From Arenibacter amylolyticus (GTDB lineage Bacteria > Bacteroidota > Bacteroidia > Flavobacteriales > Flavobacteriaceae), in the NCBI RefSeq assembly GCF_002150785.1, contig NZ_MTAZ01000019.1:156584-220583 (forward strand): a stretch of DNA of 64,000 nt, written 5' to 3'. The notes beneath the pieces are model-generated. The model worked only from the letters and a program-made list of their open reading frames with translations. It was not told the origin of the DNA and did no database searches. The translations under genes and the position numbers were made by a program. Shown piece after piece: positions 54,564-63,655 of this stretch. Numbering within the stretch: the stretch's first letter is position 1; every line of letters begins with the position of its first letter.

Positions 54564-56078
54564 TCAATCATTAAGAACGTTATCAAAATCCTGCCAAAGG
54601 GGGCGGTCATTTAAAAAGTCGTACAGCGTCAGTTCTTGCACCTTGTAATATAGTCTCCAGTAATTTAAAAGACTTTGTATATATTGTTCGGTTGCTGACT
54701 GCCAGGCTTTTCTGGCACTGGTCAGGTTCAGCAGCCCTACGCGTCCCGATAAAAAACGTTTTTCCGTAATGGTATAGGATTCCCTTGCAATTTCACTGGT
54801 TCTCAAGGCCCCTGTTACCAAATCTTTCTGTAGGTTAAAATCGATCACCTTCTGGGCAATTTCCTGCTGTAGCCTATCGGCATCCTGTTGCAATTCAATG
54901 TCGGCGATATCCTTGTTCATACGTGCCGTTTTGATATTGCCTCGGCGTTCGCCCCAATCCAAAATAGGAATACTAAAATTCACGGACACCATTTGCTGGT
55001 CCAAAAGATTGCCATAGGCATCCCTTAAGCTATTGGCCTGTTGATTTAAACCGTAACTGGCCGATACAGACAGATCGAAACGGTTATCCTTTACTGCCTT
55101 ATCCAGATTCCGCAAGGCTTCAATCTTTCTAAGCCTTAGATCCAGAATATCCGGATTATTAGCCTTTGCCAATGCCATCGCTTTATCAATATTAATTTGA
55201 AGGTCGGAAATAATCTCGGGTAATTCCGGAAGGGCATCCGTGGGCATTGCTTCCCTTAAGTACAATCGCAGGTCGGCCTCGGCCTTTTGAAGGTTCTGAA
55301 GATTTTGGGTTAGGTTCGTATTGGCATTGTACACATCCATCTCCAGATTTAGAAGATCGTCCCGTTCTATAGAGCCCAGATCATAGCGTTTTTCCCCTAT
55401 CCCAAAAAGTTTTTTAGCCGAGTCTTTATTCTCCTGGGCTATCGTCACTTTTTTATGGGCCATTGCCCAATGAAAAAAAAGATCAATCGTCCTAAGATTT
55501 ATGGTCTGCTGCTCGTATATAAACTCCTGTTTGGCTTTTTGATATTTGAGAGGCTCGGTCTGTTTCTCCCATTTAAAACGGTTAAAGGCCATTATGGGTT
55601 GAACCATTCCAATTCGTATCGGAGTGGCACTATAATTTTCTATGGAAGTATTTCCCGAATTTACAATCCGGTCGAAGCTCGAATTTATAAACAAGTTCGT
55701 TCCGGTAGCCCTGATGTTTTGGGTCATTGAAATATTGGCGAAGGAACTTAAATTTTGTTGCTGACGAAAAACATCGATATTCTGTTCGGAATCATATCGT
55801 TGTACCAAGGCCCGGTTGAACGTAAACGGTCTAGTGTGAAAATCTATTTTTGGCAATAGGCTGGATCTGAACGATTTGAACTGCCAATAATTTACGCCGT
55901 ATTTACGCTTTGACTTATAGGCATCTAGGGAGTTGTCCCGTGCCAATTCCAACACATTCTGAAGAGATACTTTTTCTTCCAAAGGTATTGGAGCACCTAT
56001 ATTTTGTGCAATTCCATGGTGCAGGCTCAACAGAAAGCACCCAAGTAGCAGTAATTGCAATAATTTATTTTTTAACAT
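54564..56078 (-). CDS. TolC-family outer membrane efflux protein
   Basis: A 504-residue outer membrane channel. Signal peptide MLKNKLLQLLLLGCFLLSLHH with cleavage after GIAQ; two long helical hairpin segments (about 190-270 and 390-480) separated by strands, with SIPILDWGERRGNIKTARM near 370 typical of TolC/OEP repeats. Overlaps the upstream permease gene by 14 or so bases, so the two are translated from one message. It would accept substrate from the adaptor-permease complex. Confidence 0.93.
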   Translation of the reverse strand: MLKNKLLQLLLLGCFLLSLHHGIAQNIGAPIPLEEKVSLQNVLELARDNSLDAYKSKRKYGVNYWQFKSFRSSLLPKIDFHTRPFTFNRALVQRYDSEQNIDVFRQQQNLSSFANISMTQNIRATGTNLFINSSFDRIVNSGNTSIENYSATPIRIGMVQPIMAFNRFKWEKQTEPLKYQKAKQEFIYEQQTINLRTIDLFFHWAMAHKKVTIAQENKDSAKKLFGIGEKRYDLGSIERDDLLNLEMDVYNANTNLTQNLQNLQKAEADLRLYLREAMPTDALPELPEIISDLQINIDKAMALAKANNPDILDLRLRKIEALRNLDKAVKDNRFDLSVSASYGLNQQANSLRDAYGNLLDQQMVSVNFSIPILDWGERRGNIKTARMNKDIADIELQQDADRLQQEIAQKVIDFNLQKDLVTGALRTSEIARESYTITEKRFLSGRVGLLNLTSARKAWQSATEQYIQSLLNYWRLYYKVQELTLYDFLNDRPLWQDFDNVLND

Positions 56079-59000
56079 TGACTTTTAATTTTGCTAGATA
56101 ATAGTAACATAAGGGAATAAAATACAGGCTTATTATGGTTCCGAGCAACATGCCACCAATCAGGGAAATCGCCAGTGGAGCCTGTAACTCTGCCCCCAAA
56201 CCACTCGAAAATAATAAAGGCACCAAGGCTAATATAGTAGTCAAACTCGTCATTAAAATCGGCTTTAAACGTCTTTGGCCGGCAACCAACAAGGCTTTCA
56301 TTAAAGGATACCCTTGACGGCGCAACTGTATGATGGTATCTACTTTTAAAATAGAATCGTTTATAATGATCCCGCTCATCACCACGATACCGATCATGGA
56401 CATCAAATTTATGCTCATCCCTGTTAGCTTTAAGAATAGGAAGGCCCCGGCAAGATCTATTGGCACTTCAAATAAGATAATTAAAGGCAGGGTAAAGGAT
56501 TCAAATTGAGAGGCCAGAATAAAATAAAGCAACAATAATGAGATCAGTAAAACTATAATGAGTTCGTTCATTAATGCCTGCTGGGTAAAATAACTCCCGG
56601 AAAAACTCACCTCGTACCAAGGATTTTTATGGATCAAGCTTTTTATCTCGGACATTACCTTGTGTAGCTGCCCGTCATTTACTTGTAGGTCCATGGGATA
56701 GTATTCCCCTTCGGTGCCCCCATATATGGTTTTCAAGTCGCTAGCCGATACCACCTTTACAAAGTCCTTTATTTGAAACTCGGTTTGGTCTTCGGACATC
56801 ACGGTGGTTTCTTCTAAGATGTTGTGCATTTGTTTGGTTTCACCGCCCAAGATTACGGGAACAAAGTTTTGATTATTTACTATTGAGAGTATTTCGCGTT
56901 CGTTAAAGGCACTTTTTAAAGTTGAGTATAAGGTATTGGCATTCACCCCATAGGTCATGAGTTTCTCTTGATCGGCTACTAGGGTCATATAGTCTTGCCA
57001 TACGATGGGTTTTAATTCTATATCTCCTAAAATTTCCGTCGTCTGCTGCCATATGGTTTGAAGGGCCTTATTTTGGCTACTGCCCAGGTTTTCTACATGC
57101 CGTAGTCGGGCCGTTAATGGGGCTTCATCCTCAGAAAATATCAGGTTAAAGATATTGTCCACTTCAGAATAGGCATACATCGCCTCAGGGTATGATCTTG
57201 TAATCTCTGTCTGCAATGTTTTTTTGATATAGGCCAGATCTTCCTGGGTTTTTGATTGTAGGTAAAGCGTGGTTTCCGAAGTTCTGGCCTCCGTGTTTTT
57301 GTCTAGTATAAATTGTTGGTTGCCTACCAAAGCGGTCTGGTTGACCAAATCTTTTTTTACCCCTTCCAACAGGATTAACACCCTGCGCTTATTTTCCTCC
57401 ACATGGATCTGTTCGTTCCAATCAATTTTTAAAAGGGTTTCTGTTTTTGTAAACGCTGGTAATTGTGTCTTTGGTAAAAGCGTGTAAAGTATAAAAGTTG
57501 AAAGAAGCAATACGGCACATATAACCCAAGAGATTTTTTGCCTTCGCATTACCCATTTAAAACCTTTTTCGTACAGGGCCTCATAGTTTAAGGTATTGGT
57601 CTTACTAAGGAAGCGAGTAATACGCCCTTCCTTTTTAGAGTCCTTAATATGGAAGAGGCGGTACAGTACTGGCAATAAGGTTATCGACACCAAGAACGAA
57701 ACAAACAGGCCTATACTGATGGCCATCGCCTGATCGAAAAACAGGGCTCCGCTGATCCCGCTTAAAAATACCAAGGGTAAAAAAACAGCACAGGTAGTCA
57801 GGGCCGAACTTAAAAGAGGCTTGATAACTTCATTAGTGCCCTTTATACAGGCCCGAGAAAGTGAATATCCTCTATCTCTGTATTGGGAGATATTATCGAT
57901 GACAATAATAGAGTTGTCTATCATTAGTCCTATACCCAATACCAGCCCCGACAGTGAGATGATATTGATGGAAATTTCAAAGAGTTGGAAAAATATCAGG
58001 CAAACGATAATGGATGTGGGAATGGTGATGCCTATCAATAAAGGGGATTTTACATCCTTAAGGAACAGAAACATAAGGGCAAAGGCCAGAAGGATTCCCC
58101 ACAGCAGACTCTGAAAAAGATTATTTATAGCAAAGTCCAGAAGCTTGGTCTGGTCTCTGGTTATGGTGAAATCGATATTAGGATAATCGGATTTAAAATA
58201 TCCCAATTGCTCGTTCAGAGCGTCTTTTAAGTCGGCCATCCTTGCATCGCTCTGCTTGATAATGGCCATGGTCATGGCTTCTTTGCCATCTGACAGTACC
58301 AGTCCAGTTCTTTTTTGAGGATGTTCTATTACCTCCGCTAATTTTTTTAATTGAAAAACTCGGTTGTTTTTATGGATATAGATATCCTTTAATTCTTGAA
58401 TGTTATTTAGGGTACTACCTAAACGTACATCGTACTGATATTGGCTGTCCTTAATAAGTAGGCTTCCTATTGTTAGATCGTATGACTTAATGGTGCTTTC
58501 CAAGGCATCCAGACCAATCCCTAGGGCTGTAAGTTTATTTTGGTCGGGAACAATTAATATTTCCGGGGAGACCAAGCCACTCACATCTACCATGGCAACT
58601 TCACTGATCTGTTCAATTCGTTTACGGATCACTTGGTTGGCAAAGCGGTTAAAATCTACGAAATCCTGCGATACGGGGTACAGGTCTCTATTGAAAATTG
58701 CTGGAGCCTTTTCCTCTTTTAAGGTCATACTTAAATAAAAGACCGGGATATCGGTTGCACTGGCCTTGATCACCTTGGGCCGTTTCATACTTTTTGGGAA
58801 ACTACCCATGGCCCTATCTATCTTTTCATTGACCTCAATAAATGAATAGTCTATTTGGGTTCCGTGATTGAACCGTAACCGTATAAGACCTGTTTCATTA
58901 TTGACCTCGCTGGAAATATCCTTTAAATGACTGAGCTGCATCAAGTTTCTCCGAAGGGGCTTTACCACAGCGTCTTCCAATTGCCTGGCAGACATGTTGT

Positions 59001-59148
59001 CCGCGGATACTTGCACCGTAATCTCAGGGATATCTACATTGGGCATTAAGGATACCGGGATAAAACCAAAAGCATATATACCTAAGATAAGTATCCCAAA
59101 AGCGGTCATTAGGACCGCAATGGGTTTATGAATCAAGAATTTAACCAT
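56065..59148 (-). CDS. RND efflux permease (first copy)
   Basis: A 1027-residue RND permease. The N-terminal span (IAVLMTAFGILILGIYAFGF) and the relay motif GLMIDNSIIVIDNISQ near 406 are present, with the second transmembrane block near 840-1020 (LYFILASQFESFTLP, GIVVMSGIIINDSILKVD). Overall nearest in look to HAE1/CzcA-like pumps; the substrate is not deducible. It follows the adaptor gene by 35 bases and overlaps the TolC gene by 14, an operon with one adaptor, two permeases and one outer membrane channel. Confidence 0.94.
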   Translation of the reverse strand: MVKFLIHKPIAVLMTAFGILILGIYAFGFIPVSLMPNVDIPEITVQVSADNMSARQLEDAVVKPLRRNLMQLSHLKDISSEVNNETGLIRLRFNHGTQIDYSFIEVNEKIDRAMGSFPKSMKRPKVIKASATDIPVFYLSMTLKEEKAPAIFNRDLYPVSQDFVDFNRFANQVIRKRIEQISEVAMVDVSGLVSPEILIVPDQNKLTALGIGLDALESTIKSYDLTIGSLLIKDSQYQYDVRLGSTLNNIQELKDIYIHKNNRVFQLKKLAEVIEHPQKRTGLVLSDGKEAMTMAIIKQSDARMADLKDALNEQLGYFKSDYPNIDFTITRDQTKLLDFAINNLFQSLLWGILLAFALMFLFLKDVKSPLLIGITIPTSIIVCLIFFQLFEISINIISLSGLVLGIGLMIDNSIIVIDNISQYRDRGYSLSRACIKGTNEVIKPLLSSALTTCAVFLPLVFLSGISGALFFDQAMAISIGLFVSFLVSITLLPVLYRLFHIKDSKKEGRITRFLSKTNTLNYEALYEKGFKWVMRRQKISWVICAVLLLSTFILYTLLPKTQLPAFTKTETLLKIDWNEQIHVEENKRRVLILLEGVKKDLVNQTALVGNQQFILDKNTEARTSETTLYLQSKTQEDLAYIKKTLQTEITRSYPEAMYAYSEVDNIFNLIFSEDEAPLTARLRHVENLGSSQNKALQTIWQQTTEILGDIELKPIVWQDYMTLVADQEKLMTYGVNANTLYSTLKSAFNEREILSIVNNQNFVPVILGGETKQMHNILEETTVMSEDQTEFQIKDFVKVVSASDLKTIYGGTEGEYYPMDLQVNDGQLHKVMSEIKSLIHKNPWYEVSFSGSYFTQQALMNELIIVLLISLLLLYFILASQFESFTLPLIILFEVPIDLAGAFLFLKLTGMSINLMSMIGIVVMSGIIINDSILKVDTIIQLRRQGYPLMKALLVAGQRRLKPILMTSLTTILALVPLLFSSGLGAELQAPLAISLIGGMLLGTIISLYFIPLCYYYLAKLKVNVKK

Positions 59149-59183
59149 CTGTTGTTTAATTTATTAGAAACTAGAAATTGATT

Positions 59184-60305
59184 TTATAATTCCATTGTTT
59201 TTAATGGTTTAACAACAACTTCGGTATCATGGGCCAAATTCAAATTTCCGGCCACCACTATGGTGTCCCCTGCTTTTAAAGTTGCGCTACTTTTATCGGG
59301 ATGGGGAATTACGGCGTATTGTTTACTGTTTTCATTGGTGGTCTGAACATAGGTCCAATAGGTTTTTCCAGATTTTATGGTAAACAATACTTCTTGGTTT
59401 TGGCGTAATACCACGGAAGTTTTTGGTACAACAAACTGGTTGGGGATGTCTTTTTGAATAAAAACCTTTACGTTCATACCTTCCAGCAATTGCCCGTCGT
59501 TTTTTACTCTGGCCTTTACCAAAACGGTCCCGTCCTTTTCTACTTGGGGATTAATGGTCTCTATTTGTCCCTGATAGGTTTTATCAATGGCAAAAGGTGT
59601 TAATTGTACCTGTCCGTTCACCACTATTTCAGAAACTTCAGATTCAATCAGGTAAAATTCTACCTCAAAGATGTTGTCGTTAATTAGGGTCATCACTTCT
59701 GTTCCGGCATTGATTTTCTCAAACTGCTTACCTTGTACATTTGCTACTTTGCCACTAAAGGGAGCTATAAGTTGGGTAGCCTTTAAATTAAACTCGGCAT
59801 TCTCTAAATCGTGTAGGGCATCTTTATAACCAGAACGGATGGCAAGCATTTCATATTCATCAACAGGTATATCCTCTTGGTTAAAGGTTTCGTAACCACG
59901 CCCCACCAATTTATCATGAAACTCCAACTCCGCTTTTTTCAGGTTTATCTTCGCTTTGGTATAGGCTTGTTTATAGGTAAAGTCCTTTAGAACAGCTAGC
60001 GTTTGCCCTTGTTTAACATTATCCCCGTTCTTAACCAACAAACGATCCAAATTTTCGCTGACGTCGAATCTTAAATTGTTTTTCTGAAAGGCAATTAGCT
60101 TCCCATTGCTTACAATTTCCTTACTAAAAACCCCTTCTTTGAGGACCATCGCATCAACCTCGTTCTTTTCGGGGAGGTATTGCTTTTTTTCTATAGTACC
60201 TTCTTCGGCTTTAGCCTGTTCTTGTTTACATGAAAATAGGGCTAGGGAAAGAGAGAGTATGACAACTGTTTGTATAGTATAAGAGGGAAAGCATGTTGGG
60301 TTCAT
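59184..60305 (-). CDS. RND periplasmic adaptor lipoprotein
   Basis: HlyD/MFP-type adaptor of 373 residues joining permease and TolC. The leader ends in a lipobox (LALFSC, Cys26), so it is anchored to a membrane. Lipoyl halves are seen near LLVKNGDNVKQGQTLAVL (about 90) and APFSGKVANVQG (about 180), with a hairpin helix between and a beta-barrel domain after 210. It starts 38 bases after the signal peptidase gene on the same strand, so it may be part of that longer transcript. Confidence 0.93.
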   Translation of the reverse strand: MNPTCFPSYTIQTVVILSLSLALFSCKQEQAKAEEGTIEKKQYLPEKNEVDAMVLKEGVFSKEIVSNGKLIAFQKNNLRFDVSENLDRLLVKNGDNVKQGQTLAVLKDFTYKQAYTKAKINLKKAELEFHDKLVGRGYETFNQEDIPVDEYEMLAIRSGYKDALHDLENAEFNLKATQLIAPFSGKVANVQGKQFEKINAGTEVMTLINDNIFEVEFYLIESEVSEIVVNGQVQLTPFAIDKTYQGQIETINPQVEKDGTVLVKARVKNDGQLLEGMNVKVFIQKDIPNQFVVPKTSVVLRQNQEVLFTIKSGKTYWTYVQTTNENSKQYAVIPHPDKSSATLKAGDTIVVAGNLNLAHDTEVVVKPLKTMEL

Positions 60306-60343
60306 TTATAGGGTTGTTTAATTTTTAGATCTATTTTTTAAAT

Positions 60344-61501
60344 TTATGAGATTAACCTTAGAAACCTCTTCCATCTAAAACCATCTCCATGTAGTGAATA
60401 TAATGTTAAAATGGCTTTTCCTACAATGTTCGGTTCTGGTACAAATCCCCAATATCGGGAATCTATTGAATTATGACGGTTATCTCCCAACATAAAATAG
60501 TAGTTGTTTTGAAAAGTGTAAGCAGTTATTTTTTCACCATCTAACCAAAATGTTCCTGCTTTGTATTTTATAGGTGCTTTTTCAAATTTCTCCAAAATGG
60601 TCCGATACAACTTGTAATTTTCTAGTGTTAATAAGATAGTTTCTCCTTTTTTTGGCACCCATACTGCTCCCCAGTCGTTTGTTGTCCATTTAGGTGATTC
60701 CGTATCTGGAAGATCATTGGCAAAGGTCTTAATTGGAAAATTTGCAAGGTGTATAGAGTCTACACCTTTCTCGGTATTTAATTGTTTATACTGTTGCTGG
60801 GTTAGTCCCACTTTTAAATACAAAGAGTCTGTGATTGTGTGTTCTTTCAGTTCAAAAGACTTCATAATATTTTCCATGGAGTTTTTATTATTAAACCAAA
60901 TATGGTAACCGTATTTTACTGTTTCGGGTGTTGCTAGAGCCCGATCATTGATATATATGTTCCCTTTTTTTAAAGCTATATCATCTCCGGGCAACCCCAT
61001 ACAGCGTTTTATATAAAAGGTTTTTGCGTCAGTTGTGTTATTAAACACTACTACATCATTTCGTTTTATTTTGGTATAGCCATTAAAGCGCTTATAATCC
61101 CACCAAACAGAATCCATATTGGCTCTAGCTTCCTTATTGATGTAAAACAATAGATTGACCCAAGGGATCTCGAAAGGCGACTTTGGTAGCCTTGGTCCAT
61201 ATTGGAGCTTGCTTACCACTATTTTATCGCCTACCAACAAACTCCCTTCCATAGAGCTACTGGGAATGTTATAAATATCTAGTACAAGAACACGAATTCC
61301 TATGGCAAGAACCAAAACACTTATAAGTACAGAAAATGAATATAACCAAGACCTTTTATGAAAGGCTTTAGCTAAACTTAGATTTGAGGTAACTAGAATA
61401 TATAGACCAGAAACTATGAACACTGATACTGCTAACCAGTAAAGGCTTAATACTGTTAAGAATAAAGTGAATGATAATAAATATATTAGTTTATGCTTCA
61501 T
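60344..61501 (-). CDS. lepB: Signal peptidase I (compact, accessory)
   Basis: Cleaves signal peptides of exported proteins. Catalytic Ser83 lies in IPSSSMEGSL and Lys165 in FYIKRCMGLPGDD; GDNRHNSIDSRYWGFVP near 335 is the third family box. Three N-terminal spans (about 5-22, 24-40, 54-74) precede the catalytic domain. At 385 residues it is shorter than the main flavobacterial LepB, which I recall as above 500, so this may be a second, locus-specific enzyme. It lies 149 bases after the thioredoxin-like gene and 38 before the adaptor. Confidence 0.92.
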   Translation of the reverse strand: MKHKLIYLLSFTLFLTVLSLYWLAVSVFIVSGLYILVTSNLSLAKAFHKRSWLYSFSVLISVLVLAIGIRVLVLDIYNIPSSSMEGSLLVGDKIVVSKLQYGPRLPKSPFEIPWVNLLFYINKEARANMDSVWWDYKRFNGYTKIKRNDVVVFNNTTDAKTFYIKRCMGLPGDDIALKKGNIYINDRALATPETVKYGYHIWFNNKNSMENIMKSFELKEHTITDSLYLKVGLTQQQYKQLNTEKGVDSIHLANFPIKTFANDLPDTESPKWTTNDWGAVWVPKKGETILLTLENYKLYRTILEKFEKAPIKYKAGTFWLDGEKITAYTFQNNYYFMLGDNRHNSIDSRYWGFVPEPNIVGKAILTLYSLHGDGFRWKRFLRLIS

Positions 61502-61650
61502 TTATTAGGAATGATAATTATCTATTATAAAATTATATCTTTCGGATGGTAGTGGTTGTCATTTAAATATTTCACATAAGCCGCAATGGCTATATCATTT
61601 CAGATGATCAGAAGCTTAATTTGATAGATCAAATACTAAATTAAAAAGAA

Positions 61651-62292
61651 TTAATTGTCCACACTTAAAAGGTTAATGTAATCATAAAAATCTGCTTGAA
61701 ATGAAATATTAGGTATAAAGATTGAGTGAACTGTTTTAATCTCGTCAACCACGAAAATATAGGAAGTCTCGTTCTTCATATATTTATCTAAGTTAAGAGG
61801 TGTTGTATCGTCAACCCATATAAACTGTTCACCAGGCGCTATTGTGCTTCTTTGCCATTTTTTGAAATCATCATATTCTTCGAAGTCAACAATAATGGCT
61901 AAATCATGTTTACTTTTAATTTGATTTAGCAAATCTTGGTTTCTAAAAAGCTGTTCAATACATTTATCACAACCTGCACGGGAGTATCGTATCAAGACCA
62001 ATTTTTTATTTGAAAAAGGTATGGTTATTTGTTTTTTAGCACCATCTTCCTGTAGTTTATAAAATTTATTATTTTTAATAGAAAAACCATCTGCACTTTG
62101 GTGAACACGATTAAGTTCATCTATATACATATTACGCGCCATAAGAGCGTTAATACTGTCATTCAGAAAAAGAGATTCTTTAACGACTTTGTTATATTCT
62201 CTAATAATTTGACGACGGCTTACAGTAACTAAAGTTATAAATACAAGTAACAGGAAAAAAGCTAAGAAAATTAAAAATTGATTCTTCTTCAT
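61651..62292 (-). CDS. Membrane-anchored thioredoxin-like protein with CxxC
   Basis: A 213-residue protein with one N-terminal span (about 6-24) and a periplasmic domain of thioredoxin-like layout. The redox motif is GCDKC (Cys108 and Cys111) after a strand KKLVLIRYSRA. No recognisable cis-proline motif was confidently placed. Such proteins in Bacteroidota are often found with 6-bladed beta-propeller proteins. Starts 12 bases after the propeller gene stop, so co-transcribed. A role in forming or reducing disulfides in the neighbouring cysteine-rich peptide is inferred. Confidence 0.75.
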   Translation of the reverse strand: MKKNQFLIFLAFFLLLVFITLVTVSRRQIIREYNKVVKESLFLNDSINALMARNMYIDELNRVHQSADGFSIKNNKFYKLQEDGAKKQITIPFSNKKLVLIRYSRAGCDKCIEQLFRNQDLLNQIKSKHDLAIIVDFEEYDDFKKWQRSTIAPGEQFIWVDDTTPLNLDKYMKNETSYIFVVDEIKTVHSIFIPNISFQADFYDYINLLSVDN

Positions 62293-62303
62293 TTGGTTAA
62301 ATA

Positions 62304-63518
62304 TTATTTCAATGTATACTCAATAATAAAATTTTTGTTTTCGTTGTTTCGCACCATATCATAAAAGGGACTCTTGGAATCATGAACATACTCTTTTAAT
62401 ATAATTCCTGGCAAAAAAGACACAAATCGACCGTTATCATCAACAGTTGAAGGAAAAGGTAAATACATGTGGTAAGATTTTGATTCCTTAAATGTGAAAC
62501 ATTGGACAACTACTTCTTTATTGCTTTTATCATACAAAGTAACAAATCTGTTACCTTTGTCATCCTCTGATTCAAACATGGCATAGTTTTTTGTTTCAAG
62601 CCACGAACCAGCAAATTTAAAGTATCCATTAAACAAATTTCTAATTTTTGATCTATCACGATGTTCTTCTACTGCTTTTAAGATTTTAGCGTTGGGATGG
62701 AAAATAGAAGTTTCGTAGTCTTGGGGAAATCTCTTAGATCCATAGTCAAGGATATATCGTTTTGAGATGACCCCATCTGATGCAAGATCATATATATTTT
62801 GGTCGTAATAACGAAAGAATCGTAATGTATCATTAAATCTGGCAAATGGAGAAAGTGACGAATAAACCAAAGCATACCGTAACTCAGAGTCATATTCCAA
62901 TGCATGTGCCCCGCCTGGTGCAAATGCTTGGGTGAGCCATGTCAGTTGATAGTTTTGATTATTATATTGGGGATTAGGAATATTATACCCTGCGTAGCCT
63001 ACATAGGTCCTTGATCTAGGCAAAGGTGATATATTTGCAAACATGTATTTTCTTCCTGTAGATATGGCTTTTTTGAATGAGTAATCCTTGTTATAAGAAA
63101 TAACCCGTCTAGATGCAAAGTCATAAATCTCTACCTCACCCTCATCATTTATCCATACATCATTTATTTGTGTAATCTCACTAGGGCCACGCCCAATATG
63201 TACAAGTTGATTCTTAAAATCTCCTCTGTCATCAAAAATAAAAACATTTCTTGCTACTCTTTTGTCTACTATAATATAGTTGTTATAATGAATGAGAATT
63301 TTATCAATACCGCCTATGTACTTTCCCTCTTCTTCATTTAGTGGGATTATATTAATCTCCTTAATTCTATCTGATATATCTATAAACTCAGTGATTCTGT
63401 TATCAGGTATTACAATGGTTTCGCTGTTGTGGCTAGGTATTTTATCCATACTTATTTCTTTGGAATTTTTACATCCAATAAAAAGAAGTATAATACAAGT
63501 TATAAAATATTTAATCAT
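62304..63518 (-). CDS. 6-bladed beta-propeller lipoprotein
   Basis: A 404-residue lipoprotein; MIKYFITCIILLFIGCKNSK carries the lipobox with Cys16. The body shows repeating strands typical of the Bacteroidota 6-bladed propeller family (DUF5128 type), e.g. YIGGIDKILIHYNNYIIVD near 67, VFIFDDRGDFKNQLVHIG near 91, and INDVWINDEGEVEIYDFAS near 118. Function unknown; such proteins commonly neighbour NVEALA-like small secreted peptides. It precedes the thioredoxin-like gene by 12 bases. Confidence 0.83.
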   Translation of the reverse strand: MIKYFITCIILLFIGCKNSKEISMDKIPSHNSETIVIPDNRITEFIDISDRIKEINIIPLNEEEGKYIGGIDKILIHYNNYIIVDKRVARNVFIFDDRGDFKNQLVHIGRGPSEITQINDVWINDEGEVEIYDFASRRVISYNKDYSFKKAISTGRKYMFANISPLPRSRTYVGYAGYNIPNPQYNNQNYQLTWLTQAFAPGGAHALEYDSELRYALVYSSLSPFARFNDTLRFFRYYDQNIYDLASDGVISKRYILDYGSKRFPQDYETSIFHPNAKILKAVEEHRDRSKIRNLFNGYFKFAGSWLETKNYAMFESEDDKGNRFVTLYDKSNKEVVVQCFTFKESKSYHMYLPFPSTVDDNGRFVSFLPGIILKEYVHDSKSPFYDMVRNNENKNFIIEYTLK

Positions 63519-63655
63519 AATAATTTATTATTCAATGGATTTAAATAGATGTCTGCATACATCATCAACATATCAATAGTAAATTTCATGATTAAATTTG
63601 ATATTAATAATTTATACAGACATCCAAAATTTATATTTGTATAGATGGAACGTGA

